In this document: positions 1-10,400 of the stretch, one piece after another
How positions within the stretch are numbered: the stretch's first letter is position 1
How the letters are laid out: each line of letters begins with the position of its first letter
From: Melampsora larici-populina 98AG31
Taxonomy: Eukaryota; Basidiomycota; Pucciniomycetes; Pucciniales; Melampsoraceae
Length of the DNA stretch: 64,000 nucleotides
Assembly (NCBI RefSeq): GCF_000204055.1
Contig: NW_006768775.1
Coordinates: 551,222 to 615,221, forward strand
Direction: 5' to 3'
The notes under the pieces: model-generated
What the model was told of the DNA's origin: nothing
The model's database searches: none
The model's input: the letters and a program-made list of their open reading frames with translations, nothing else
Program-made: the position numbers and the translations under genes

Positions 1-1890
1 TGCTCTCATTGCTCTCAATATCATCTACCTGTTCAACTTCTGCAATTATTTTTTAAGCAATTTGATTGATGATAACATGGTCAATGACCAAGCTCTTCAC
101 TGTTGGCAGCAACGTTGAATTGGTGGAAATGATGTCTTTTGAGGAAGTCAGATTTGAGTCTGAATCAACACCACAATGAGATTGAATGGATTTGAGATTG
201 AAAAGTTTAAGTAGAGAAAAAGGTTGAGGTGGTGATGATTTGAATGGTTTGCAATTGAAGAGAAAAGGACTTGTAGAAAACAAAGAAAAAAAATGGTGAG
301 GTCCAAAATAACTGGTGGTGATGGCTTGAGAAGAGAGAACAATGAAAAGTCGCAGTCGCATTAATTTGAAAATATTTGACTTTTAGTTGTTTTCAAGAAT
401 GCGCACAATCTTTGCACATATGTGCAGAGATCCGTGTATCTCTTTTGTTGCATTTTTGTTTACCAAACAAGATTTTCAGGTGACATATGCCACCGAAAAT
501 CACTGCGCTTTTTTGGTGGTGCACAGTTGGTTGCATAGGTCACACACCGGTTGCCAAAGTGGGTGTACAATATGACTGATGGACCATGCTTTCCCATTGG
601 ACAATGCTCAAGAAGGGCTTTGAGTCTAAATTTATATTCAGTCCCTGTGGTCATGTGGATATTTTCATCTGTGGGTATAGAGCAGAATGGTATGTCTAGG
701 CAGAGAGGACACGATCTCTATGGGTATAGAAAAGTACTTCACCCATAGTTTTCTATGCCCGCACTACTTTTCTATACCCCTGGGTAAAGATGTCATTTGG
801 TGTAGTGAAACATTCCAAAATTCCCAACTCAAACCTTTTCACCTCTCAAGGCAACATCAAGACTCCCTTGTTATCAAACATATCTTGGTAACAAAGTCTT
901 GTATTCTTTTTGATTAACAATCCAAAAACTTTCATAAAAACCTCCCTCCCACCTGTCTGAGGACAATTAGTAAGAAAACGAATCCCACCCACCGACCCAG
1001 GGTGCGAGGCCGGCCGGGCAGCTAGTTCATGAGAACCAACCCTGAGGCAGGGCTCTGCCACTCCCCCAACACAGTCTATCTGACGCCATGTAAGAGAGAT
1101 CCATTGGATCAGGATTCTTTTAGTCTGGAAGACTAAAAACCCAATAGAAGACAACTCACTGAACAGTTCCGTAGCTAATTGAGGAGTGGGGGCATGTATT
1201 GATACAGTGTTCTTGCAAGACCAATAAACTTGTCAATTAGGCTCCAGAACATGTAGTGTCTCAACATTCTGAATGCCACACTCTGGCTTTAAAATTTGCA
1301 TGCACAAAGCAGTTGCATGTCTCCAAGGATTAGTGAGATATATGAAGAACCATACACATCAAGAACCTTATCCGAGCATAGAAAACATTACTACAATGGC
1401 TTTGGCACCTAAATAACCATTGTAGACCCATTATATGTCTTCCATCAATTAAAAGTATTCAGGTGATTGAACAAAATTCTCATATCTTTGGGCATTGAAG
1501 GTTTTTGCCCAAATCTTGCTAGTTTTCAACCAAATTTGTGTTTCTGACCTGATATACCCTGGAAGCATTTTGATTTGGGAGATCCCCAAAACCAAAGGCA
1601 AACATAGAAATACATATGCAAAATGAGGGAAAACACACATGGAGTAGACCATTGTTTTTTCAAATTTCTCTGACCTCTCCTGTATTGGTGTTTTGAATGG
1701 TAAAGACCAAGTGACCAAAAACATTCAATGTTATAAGGGAATATGTAAATAAATGAGGGGTGTGTGAAAGTTCATATATGCCTTTTCTTCAATACAAGTC
1801 TTTCATGTTTTGGGGTGTCTCAGTTTACTTGCTACTCATTGCAAATTATGAATCACTTGCTGGTGCCCTGGAAAGAAAATCAACCAAATT
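1..1890. other. Gene-poor intergenic DNA
   Basis: I see no convincing gene here; all open frames are short and lack family signatures. The stretch is AT-rich except for a GC-rich block at about 961-1090, which contains alternating CCCACC and GGCAGGG words and looks like an inserted repeat of unknown type. A second GC-rich block of similar flavour lies at 28270-28460, but I could not align the two convincingly by eye. Confidence 0.5.
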
Positions 1891-2493
1891 TTAGTTAAGG
1901 TATTGAGGATATATGTAATTTGGGGTCACATACTCTTTACCTCTGTTGCGGATTCTCCATGCGCAAGTTACAAGAGCAACAAGAGAGCATATTGAAACCA
2001 CAACATATGCTGTAACAGTCATTCCTCGAGTGGTTTGAAATGGCTTACCACCATCTGACATGTCATATGAATTAGTGTCATCAGGATTCAGCAGTGGCGG
2101 TCCCGGTATAGTAGGTATTTCCTGTGGTGGACTTTGGAAAGTGAACTCCTGCATTTTTCTATTGCAATTCATGGGATAGGATTGAGGATCATAATTCTTT
2201 TCTACCATTTCTTTCACTTGGGCTGCCTCTTTCATCTTCCAATTGTATTGTTGGGTGGTGGGTGGGTAGACCACACCACTTGATTTGAAAATTTCTTGGC
2301 TAGCTAATTCACTTGGTCTGGAAGGGCTGGCCATATCAATTTGACGTAGCACAGGACTAGAAGCAGTGTGATCCATCAACATATTGATGCTTAAAAAGAT
2401 CTGTTGAAATCTCATCTTGGCAAGGCTGTTAAATAAATACAGAAATGTCAGCACCAAAGTTGAATAACATTTACAGCCTCTGACTAATATCAT
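1891..2493 (-). CDS. Possible small type I membrane protein
   Basis: This is an uninterrupted 200-codon ORF starting at an ATG. I do not recognise the family. The first 26 residues contain a hydrophobic stretch (STLVLTFLYLFNSLA) that looks like a signal peptide. The middle is hydrophilic and proline-rich. Near the C-terminus a second hydrophobic stretch of about 20 residues (TAYVVVSICSLVALVTCAW) is followed by RIRNRGK, a typical stop-transfer pattern. The predicted topology is therefore an N-terminal domain in the secretory lumen or outside the cell, with a short cytoplasmic tail ending in YPQYLN. There is no neighbour within 2 kb on this strand, and an unrecognised upstream exon could exist. 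The two well-placed hydrophobic segments make chance less likely, but there is no homology support. Confidence 0.45.
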   Translation of the reverse strand: MILVRGCKCYSTLVLTFLYLFNSLAKMRFQQIFLSINMLMDHTASSPVLRQIDMASPSRPSELASQEIFKSSGVVYPPTTQQYNWKMKEAAQVKEMVEKNYDPQSYPMNCNRKMQEFTFQSPPQEIPTIPGPPLLNPDDTNSYDMSDGGKPFQTTRGMTVTAYVVVSICSLVALVTCAWRIRNRGKEYVTPNYIYPQYLN

Positions 2494-3827
2494 AGTGGGA
2501 ATTGCAGAAGGGAAATGTATTAAAGGGTTACTGTGATAGACAAGCTAAGAAGGGATTGATATACCACTATCATATCCTGGGCACAACAGATAGAGATAGG
2601 GAATATGAGGGTCTCAAGAAATCTTCAGGACAAGAATATCAGGAAGTTGAGAAAATTCCATCTAGAATAACTGTCCAACATGTGGAAAAAATCTTGGTGT
2701 ATAGTACAGTGATAGAAAGAAGGAGAAGGAGTTTAGTAAAACTCAAAAAGTACCCACCAAACAAGATTCTGGTAGCTCAGACTGATTTATAGATTTTGAA
2801 GTAATAGTAAGAGATTGTATTGATGACTGACAAAGAGGTAAAAAGTGATGATTCAAGCCAATTGAGGCTCTGAGGATATCTCCCAAGTAAGAAATTGGTG
2901 ACCTCTTTATAATCTTCAAAATTACATAACACTGTCTCCTCAAACTGGTGTGAACCTGTTGAAACATTTATTCTTAAGGAAGTGGGCCAAACAAAGAGAG
3001 CTTATATTCCCCGCATTCATAGATTAAATATGTTTGATCTCAAACTCTCTATGTGCAATTACAAAATTTACTTGACTTTTCATCACTTTCTGATTTCAGA
3101 TTGGGTGGTATTAACCATATTAAATAAATGTAAATTCATAAAACTTGGCGCTTGTGCCTCATATTTAAGCACATAAAGCTGTGAAATTTCACTTGAAAGC
3201 GGGGCTTTACAAGTTTACACCTATTCAACAACACATCTCAGTTTCAGCCCCCAGAAATCTTTTGAAATCATGAGTTGCTCGTGAGGTGCGTGTGGATCAA
3301 AATTTCATTCCTCTCAATGTTGTTCCCCTTTTATATTCCAACAATTGTCACTTGAGTTCAAGCCCATTAACATTTCCCTACACACTCACTACATCCATAC
3401 CTTTCCAAATCCAGTAACACTTCAAGCGCATTTATTTCCCCTGCCGCATCCGGTGTTCCACCTTTAAACACGGAGCTGCATTTGGTGCACAATTGTCACA
3501 ACCAGTTTCCATGTGTCATAGTCCTGACCAGGAACACTGCATTCTAGCTATTTCAGCATCTTTCCGGCAAACTCAGGTATTACTTACACCTCATCCGGCA
3601 TCCAAGTTCCAAATCCAATCTCAGTTGGTTTCATCACATTCTGCAATAGTGCTAAAAACAATTAAAATTCACAATCTTATGCTTCCAAACTTGGACTTTA
3701 TTTATCTCTCTTCCATTGTTCATCCTATAACCGGCAGGCATCAATAAATTTCTTTCAATTATCATATTTTCATATGATTCTATCCCATCCAATGAACTGT
3801 GACCAAGCTTGATGAACGTTACACACT
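2494..3827. other. Intergenic DNA, no gene seen
   Basis: AT-rich sequence with only short, signature-free ORFs on both strands. I see no tRNA, repeat array or transposon end. Confidence 0.5.
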
Positions 3828-4007
3828 ATCAATTACGGGCTACAAAGTAGAATGGCATGTGCCCGGCTTTGTGCCCAGATTTTTTTAGCAGTAAATTTGA
3901 ATTCTGGGCCCGGACTTTTGCCCAGAAAATCAAAATTTACTGCCAAAATAATTCCGGGCACGAGGCCGGGCATGTGCCTGCATTCTACTTTGTATCCCAT
4001 AATTGAT
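3828..4007. repeat. Fold-back (MITE-like) inverted repeat, about 180 bp
   Basis: The two halves are imperfect inverted copies. The left arm reads ATCAATTACGGGCTACAAAG and runs on through GTAGAATGGCATGTGCCCGGC. The right arm ends in GCATTCTACTTTGTATCCCA followed by TAATTGAT. The complementarity continues inward through the GTGCCC and GTAAATTT words to a short centre near 3905-3935. There is no coding capacity. This is the shape of a non-autonomous fold-back or MITE element. No clear target-site duplication was identified outside the arms, so the superfamily is unknown. Confidence 0.75.
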
Positions 4008-5069
4008 CTCATCTTGTTACTATTGCAATTTCTCTCACTAGACTTTTTTTGCTCACAAGGGGCATATTAAATCTCTTCAAACAATTCAAAATGTTGCCAA
4101 ATCGAGAACAATTCATCTTCAACTCAATCTAACTGACAAATCAATCTCAAGAATCAAGTATCCTATGGTTCAGCTAGTGTATATCTGGATCAAACCTCAA
4201 TACCCTTTTGATAAAAGCTACAAAGGGGATCAATCATAGATGTAATATCCTTGTTTACATTCACACCTTCTCAAAATTGTGTCAACTACTTCCATAACTA
4301 CAATTCTCAATCTCAACAATCCAAAATTTAGACAAAATATTGCTCCGAATCCTATAGACACTTTGTATCCAATTGGTATAGCAACATTGCAACTGTTTTT
4401 CCAGGTCATGTGTACCAAGTATTCTGTATTTTTTCCTTATCTCTTGTTCTATGAAATCAAGTAATCTTTCAGTTTTCCCTTTGAGGAATCTATAGTTGCC
4501 AAATTTAATATTCAAAAAAGGAACATATTTTGATTGCTTCTTCAACTCTCTGAACCTTTCTTCGATCCCCTTTGCCACTATATTGGTTTTTCACTTATGA
4601 CGTGATTTGTGATTGTGAATGACTGAAAGGCAAGGGTTTCTTAATTAGTATAGTCATGATGTTTCCATTATTTTCTCTTGGTTTCATTTTTATTAGACAT
4701 GTATAAAGCACTTGATGTTTTCCTGTTTGTTTCAAAATTCAATTCATTCAAATCCTTTTCACATTCCTCCTAGCAATCTCTTAAACTTACAACGTGGTTG
4801 CTGGTTGTCAATGACTCATAGGTTATGACCTGATTTTTTGAGTAATTCCACAAGTTTTGATCATACTTCATCAATTTTTCCAAATGCAATACTCCTTGTT
4901 TCTTCACAATGTCTGTGAAGTCACATTTGCCTTTGTCTCTCAATTCCAATTCTCTTGTCAACACTGGTTCTCCTGGGTCTTCTTTTGATACATCTGACAA
5001 ATTTATGTCTACAATCAGACAAAACCTTTCTGGAGACTCTTCTGATCATTATCTTTAAACTTCTTCACA
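4008..5069. other. Intergenic DNA with unsupported short ORFs
   Basis: Two minus-strand ORFs (about 98 codons ending near 4282 and 76 codons ending near 4770) are lysine/glutamate-rich but show no motif I can name. They may be debris of the larger minus-strand secreted-protein family seen at 39.9-42.3 kb, but the similarity is too weak to call. Confidence 0.35.
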
Positions 5070-5504
5070 ATGATCAGCTCTACCTCCATTGCATCAAATA
5101 CCAATGACAGGATCAAGATTCCTGAGCTTGTGGCCGGCATGTTTTCAAATTGGAACAAACACCGTCATCTGGCGCTACAGACTTGTGGTTTGGCTGGTTT
5201 TCTCACTTCCAAGGAAGCTCCTGTCGATGCGGCACAACTTGTGATCTACAAGCAAAACTAAGGCCGGGTGATGGAACTCATACTGAACTCTCTTGGTACA
5301 TCCAACAAGGCTTTAATCAATTTAACTGATACTCCTAAAGCCACATACACTAAACTTGCCAAGACTCATGGTAGCAGTGCTGGGGTTTTGGTGGCTCTTG
5401 TGAGTCTCAAGTCTGCAAAATTGGTGCAAATTCTGTGCAAGATGATGAAAGAACTTGCACAGAACTTGCACGAATTGATTTTGAAGTTTGAACCCCATAA
5501 TCCT
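5070..5504 (+). pseudogene. Broken copia gag-like fragment
   Basis: One reading frame runs about 145 codons and is interrupted by a single TAA at 5259-5261; frame is kept on both sides. The first part (IPELVAGMFSNWNKHRHLAL) resembles the substrate-like start of Ty1/copia gag (DUF4219-type, 'vP.L.g.NFs.W'). The second part (GTSNKALINLTDTPKATYTK) resembles the following UBN2-type helical segment. No zinc knuckle, protease or pol follows; the frame stops right beside the 8-bp target duplication of the inverted-repeat element at 5513. The most economical reading is a truncated copia remnant. A degraded host gene is possible. Confidence 0.45.
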
Positions 5505-5512
5505 TAATTATA

Positions 5513-5629
5513 GGCGATTGATAAACCACGCCGACTTCAAAGCTGGTTTGACGCCGGTTTTTTCAAACCGGATTCCTTTAGAAGATGTACAGCTGCTATA
5601 CTGAGGTACAGAGCTGTACCACTTCTACA
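5513..5629 (+). repeat. Left terminal inverted repeat
   Basis: 117 bp. Apart from one substitution (TTTA versus TTCA near the middle) and one insertion of about 18 bp in the right copy, it is the reverse complement of 7026-7159. Confidence 0.9.
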
Positions 5630-6726
5630 GCCTTCAAACCTCTTCAAACTATTTCTGACGCCGGGTTTTGACAGACTCGGCGTTATTCCTTTTGAAAGTT
5701 TTTGGATTGTTTTCACCGCTGATCAATCCTAATTCTTGTTTCTGAGAAGGTGACTAGAGAAATTCATGTTCTACATACTCAATTTCGGTAGTTGTAGTAC
5801 ACATTGAGAGTTTCTACTTGTCTGAGATGAAGGGCTATTGAAAATGTTTCCATTTGCAATGTTGGACGATTGAACAAAGCTTGGACCAATCACAAGAAAC
5901 ATGATATACATCAAAATGCGGCATATCTCTGTCTTTGACTCATCGTTCATCGACTTCTTTGACACTACTAGAAATCACCGATTATTGTGATAGCATGCTC
6001 TGTTTTGAGGTTTCCATTGTGAAGAAGCAAACCAATTGCAAACCTCATGATTGTTTCTATCTACTCGCGGCTCCTAATTCTTAAAGGTAGGCAGCGGCTT
6101 CAGTTATTTTTGTCCAAACTTCAAACATCTTTATCCGAATCAAAAGCCGGCGTCAGAAGCAAAACAAAACCCCGGCTGCAGAAAAACCTAGAAAAACTCT
6201 GAAGGCAGTACACCAGGGGGTAATGGTCCTCGGCCTCGGCCGGTTCCTGTGACGATTTCAAAGGTTTCGTCACCTGAACCGCCCAGGAAGGTGTGGAACC
6301 GGTTTCGCCAAAACCGATTCGGACACCGTTCCACCACCGCTTCTGGAACGAGCTGCATGTCAGCAACCGTTTGAGAACGGCTCCTGAGGCGGTGGTGAAG
6401 CAGTTTTTTTGATACCAATTGCAATCGGTGTCGAACTACCTTCAGCAACGACAACTTAACTTGCAATTTGTTTTTGTGAGTTACCATGCGAGCAATCGAT
6501 CATCACTGATGGTCGTAGGCCAGCTTTTGAAAGTTGTGCGCTACATGACTCTACATGCTGAGCCGAATACACGTGTCCATCGGTTGAGCCTCGGAGAATC
6601 ACATGGCAAGCATCGTTACCGGTTGTGCCAACGATAGCTGATAAGCCTTGTTATTGAGGAATGACTCGGTTGATGATTCGAAAGCATACTGATATGACAC
6701 AAGGTGGACTCACAGTGTGGTCTGTA

Positions 6727-6795
6727 TGGTGTAGCGGTGAAACGCTCTGTGGCCACTACGAAGCCTTTTCTCGTTTTTGAGCCTGTGTTCAAGTC
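6727..6795 (+). other. tRNA-like Pol III A/B-box pair
   Basis: TGGTGTAGCGG at 6727-6737 matches the A-box of tRNA genes, and TGTTCAAGTCC at 6785-6795 matches the B-box (GTTCRANTCC), at a tRNA-like spacing. The acceptor and anticodon stems do not close properly, so this is not a functional tRNA. It looks like a degenerate tRNA or the head of a tRNA-derived SINE carried inside the inverted-repeat element. Confidence 0.4.
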
Positions 6796-7025
6796 CCACT
6801 GCCTGATTTTCTTTTGGCAAATCTACGACGTACCCTTGGAACGTTCCAGGGACCGTGTTTAGGGGTCACCGAGGCAGTTTGCTCGCACCGCCAAAAACGG
6901 TGATGGGAACCGCGTTCGTGCGGTCCCATCTGAAATCGTCTCAGAAACGACACGAATAGTTCAAATCCGTGACGGCAGGAAAACGGCTTCGAAAACCGTT
7001 TTCTTGCCGTAAGTTTACCCCCTGG

Positions 7026-7159
7026 TGTAGAAGTGGTACAGCTCTGTACCAGTCTGGACTCTGTACCTCAGTATAGCAGCTGTACATCTTCTGAAGGAAT
7101 CCGGTTTGAAAAAACCGGCGTCAAACCAGCTTTGAAGTCGGCGTGGTTTATCAATCGCC
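7026..7159 (-). repeat. Right terminal inverted repeat
   Basis: 134 bp, the inverted partner of 5513-5629. It contains an extra block of about 18 bp (around CTGGACTCTGTACC) created by local duplication of the GTACAGAG word. Confidence 0.9.
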
Positions 7160-7194
7160 TAATTATAATGTTAAGTCCTAACAGTTCATGACAC

Positions 7195-7227
7195 AGTCTC
7201 ACAGTGACAGTCTGTCACTGTGAGACT
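7195..7227. repeat. Perfect 33-bp palindrome
   Basis: A 16-bp arm (AGTCTCACAGTGACAG), one central T, then the exact reverse complement. It lies between the inverted-repeat element and the first DUF7918 gene. It could extrude as a hairpin or bind a dimeric protein; its function is unknown. Confidence 0.85.
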
Positions 7228-7288
7228 TGACAGAGCTACAAATATGTAGACAAAGGGAAACGGAAGGAACAAAGTTGCATAGGATATA

Positions 7289-7298
7289 TCACGTGATG
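7289..7298 (+). promoter_or_regulatory. CACGTG E-box upstream of a DUF7918 gene
   Basis: TCACGTGATG lies about 203 bp before the ATG at 7493. The same word lies 206 bp before the ATG of the paralogue at 31154, and around both the flanking sequence is also similar (AAACCATTC, then TTGTTGACC). CACGTG is the core site of bHLH factors such as Cbf1/Pho4-type proteins. A regulatory role is inferred from conservation between these two copies. Confidence 0.5.
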
Positions 7299-7492
7299 AT
7301 GAGATAGTGTGGCTGTACCATAAATCAAACAAACCATTCGTCCTTTTGTTGACCGTCTCAATTTCAAAGCGATGAGCTCGAACTCGTAAAATTCATTTAT
7401 CATTTTATCAACAATTCACCACCACAGTCTCAGCACAGATATCTTCGAATCGAATTTAAGGAATCAAGCTCAAAGCTAAAAGAACTGTTATC

Positions 7493-8793
7493 ATGCCACA
7501 GGCGAACGGGGTTCAGGCGAACCTCATCTGTAATGGAATATCTCTGACCGAATACCCCGGCCTCTCGTCCGATCCTAACACGGTGTTGTGCGAATCTACG
7601 CCTGGCCAAACTTTTGAGGTAGAGTTCTTAGGACCGGAGGCACCTTCAGATTGCGTAGTCAAGCTCTACTGTGATGGCGTCTGCATGGATAGCTATGTGT
7701 ACCCTCGAAATCAGCTTATGAAAGCGACTTTTCGTGGTATCTATCTTCCGAACGATGACGCAACATTATTACCATTCAAGTTTGCGAACGTCGAGCTTTG
7801 TGAAGAAGATGACAGTCACCCAGAGCAAATTGTCAAAAATCTTGGCACTGTGTCTCTGGAGGCCTTCCGTTGTACCTTGGGTCCCAGGAAACCAAATAGT
7901 GATAGTGTTATTCCAGCAGTCGCATCAAACAGCAAATTCTCTGAACGGAACAAGAAAGCCAGTATGATTCCACATACCATCGGGTCAGTTCCCCTGCCTG
8001 TACTTTGGAATGAAAACCAGTCATTTTGCTTTCATTACTAAACCTTGCTGACTCACATATTTGTCACAGTCTTGGACAATCGATCCCTGCCTCAAAAAAG
8101 CGATCTTCGATGTGTCGTGCTACTCATAACCTGGATCCCACACCCTATCTGCGATTTGTGTGGCAGTACAGGTCTCGCAGTAAGCTCGAATAACTCACTG
8201 GGCCTTTTCTTCTTCTGTCTTTCCTGACTAGAAGCCGAAAGCTGATCGTTGATATCTATCCTTATTCATCAGGTATGCTGATCACTTCTGGCGTCATTCC
8301 TCGGCCTGTTTCACCTCCAATTACACATCAAAATGACGAACCAAGACCAGAGGAACAGGAACCACGTATAGAGGCGCTCAAGGATCTCAAGCCCGACATC
8401 AAGCCAAAGCCCATCGGCAGTAAGCCTCTGGTGATCGATCTTTGCGATGACAACCAAACATCTGCATTCTTTTCTAGTAGTATTGATAACCCGATCATTC
8501 TTGATGACGACGATGACGATTCGCCCATTCAATCATCCAAAAATGTAGCTCAAGCTGGTAGTAGTTCAACCCAGCAAGGTGATATCAAACCTGTGAAGAT
8601 TGAGTCAAAGATGGCTGCTGGCGGGCAACGCAATCAATCGATCATAGCTATTGATGGGCCACCTAATCAAACAAAACGAGCCCAAGGTGGGATTGAAGTT
8701 GACCAAAGTGATCCAAAACGTGCAAAGTTGACAATACAGTCTGTGACATTGAATGACTCGGATGAAGATCCAGATGATGAAGATTCGGCTTGA
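7493..8793 (+). CDS. DUF7918 protein with SUMO-interaction-like motifs (copy 1)
   Basis: Exons are 7493-7983, 8070-8179 and 8273-8793, giving 373 aa. Donors are GTCAGT and GTAAGC, and both acceptors end in CAG. The first about 210 residues form a DUF7918-like domain: an N-terminal strand around ANLICNGISLTEY, a central CDGVCMDSY, the PFKFANVEL segment, and the closing PYLRFVWQYRSRSML segment, which is only recovered after splicing. This basidiomycete domain has no established activity. The C-terminal tail is disordered and acidic. It carries PLVIDLCDD (V254-L257) and PIILDDDDDD (from P274), both with the hydrophobic core plus acidic run of SUMO-interacting motifs, and ends in a K/R-rich then acidic stretch. 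Nuclear localisation and SUMO binding are inferred. Two paralogues lie at 26.4 and 31.2 kb with identical first and second exon lengths (491 and 110 nt). Confidence 0.85.
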
Positions 8794-10244
8794 TTATCTT
8801 GGTCTAATTCCTCTCGAGAAAATTTTCAAATCTCTTCAAGTTTCAGAAACCATCAATCACTTGATTTTTCAAACTTTAAAATGTGTGATCATCTTGTTCC
8901 CCCTCTCACAAAACCTTGTGATCCTTCAATGCCAATCTATCCCTATATACGTCTATCGTAACGCTTTACACCCCGAAACCCAGCTCATGTTTCTAATTTT
9001 TCATATTTTGTTATCACACCTGCTCGTTTCTACCCTTTGGTGCTCGTTAAAGGACTCTTGAATTGTAATTTTCCTTATCTGTTTCTAAAAGGATGTATTC
9101 GCTTTATGTCTGATATATAAAATCCAACACATTGTGGATCCTATAGACTTCACAGAACTTGGACGTCCAACAGCAAAATCAATTGAAATCTGCGTTTCAC
9201 TGATACAAACTCTTTTATTATTCAAACAAGGGCGAATGGAACACCAAAGATACAGAGATCCAAGTCGAACCGACAGCCACATCCCAAGTATAATGAGTTG
9301 ATATGAAACTGAGTGTAAACAAGTATAAGAATGTATGACAACTATGATAAAAGAAACTAAGTATAATTAAAGTTGATTTTCACTTTCAATTCACAGGAGA
9401 TTGGGCTAGTCTACAAGTTTCCTGCCAAAAGCCAAGAGCCTGCTATGTTGGGTCTTGGTACATTGAGAATCAAGTGCAGGGGAAAATCAATTAAATTGAG
9501 AAATGAAATTTCCTTTGAGAGTTCTCAAGGGCTGAACAATATGCAGGGCAAGTACACTAGATGATTTTTTCAGATAATGATCCTCAATTGAAAAGTGAAT
9601 ACATAGGATCCTAAGGTTGAGGAGTTTGAAATCAGAGTTATAATGAACAGAAAAGTAATCCTTTATTCTCCTTTTGACTGTTTTTTTGTTTTCATCTTAC
9701 TTTTTCCAGAAAGCATCCCACAAGGAATGTCTGCTGGTGCCAGTGGTATATCAAAGGAAGTCAAGGTGGTCTCTTGGACCATGCTATCTGCCATTGAATC
9801 ATCATATTTGAATATATCTGCTCATCCCATCAAAACCTCATTCATGTTTTGTTAGATTCATTTTAATTTCTTTCCTTTGCACTGAAGTGTTTTTATTACT
9901 ACTCCATCTATATTACTCTACTACACAAAAGGCTACACCTTCCATAAGACTGTATGCTCTGTAACGTAGTTTTTGGTTTTTACAAGCCAGTGTGGGGGCT
10001 GTCAGGCCTTGGGTCTCCTGACTGGGTAGGCTCTCTGCTACCATATCTTGGAATGTATTCTCTGGAGCTTGTGGAGAGCCTTCCTTGGTAGGTTTCAAGA
10101 CTTTTTTATTCATGGGATAGCTGGCCTTTTCAATGATAAATCACTACTTCCCACCTCCTCTCACCCTCAAAATCACTCTCATGGATTGCATGTCACCATC
10201 TGAACTTTATAAATCAGCAGTTAGGATACGATGTCTGAGACAAA
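8794..10244. other. Intergenic DNA, no gene seen
   Basis: AT-rich stretch with short ORFs lacking recognisable motifs. The first about 300 bp are probably the 3' UTR of the DUF7918 gene. Confidence 0.5.
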
Positions 10245-10400
10245 ATTTGGCCCAATTTGAAGAAGTTCCAGATCACAAAAGGTGCACATTTTCTTTCTTG
10301 TAGCAAGGGTGAAAGTTCAAAAGCCTTGTGTCAACAACATAGAGTTGAGATGATTTTTGATGGGAAATTCACTGACAATGAAGAACAGGTTTTGGCTGTT
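10245..10400 (+). pseudogene. Decayed C-terminal fragment of F-box/LRR family
   Basis: The frame reading WPNLKKFQITKGAHFLS, followed by ALCQQHRVEMIFDG, matches the C-terminal segment of the intact gene at 18569 (WPNLKKFEITRDACFLS, then AMCQQHKIKMIFNG). Upstream similarity is lost to indels. Downstream, TTCCATTTGAATGTATTT at about 10750 also recurs after the intact gene (about 20660), so the 3' flank was duplicated with it. No promoter-proximal exons remain. Confidence 0.75.

Larger units (their letters stand above)
5513..7159. mobile_element. Non-autonomous DNA element with long TIRs and 8-bp TSD
   Basis: The element is 1647 bp and bounded by long terminal inverted repeats that start GGCGATTGATAAACCACGCC. 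It is flanked by the identical 8-bp direct repeat TAATTATA (5505-5512 and 7160-7167). The interior has no transposase ORF. It contains several smaller inverted motifs built from GGTTTCG/CGAAACC-like words and a tRNA-like Pol III promoter pair near 6727-6795. Long TIRs fit Mutator-like elements, while an 8-bp duplication fits hAT or the fungal Kyakuja-Dileera-Zisupton group. The terminal bases match no superfamily I know confidently. Confidence 0.85.

Noticed and set aside
4282..4578. 98-codon minus ORF beginning MAKGIEERFREL
   Set aside because: Slightly reminiscent of the C-terminal exon of the 696-aa secreted protein (MAKELK...), but too few aligned identities to call homology.
6727..6795. 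tRNA gene
   Set aside because: A- and B-box words are present but acceptor, anticodon and T stems do not pair, so I do not call a tRNA.
5513..7159. Kyakuja-Dileera-Zisupton element linked to the TET/JBP gene
   Set aside because: The 8-bp target duplication is compatible, but there is no transposase and the element is more than 50 kb from the dioxygenase, so the link is unsupported.
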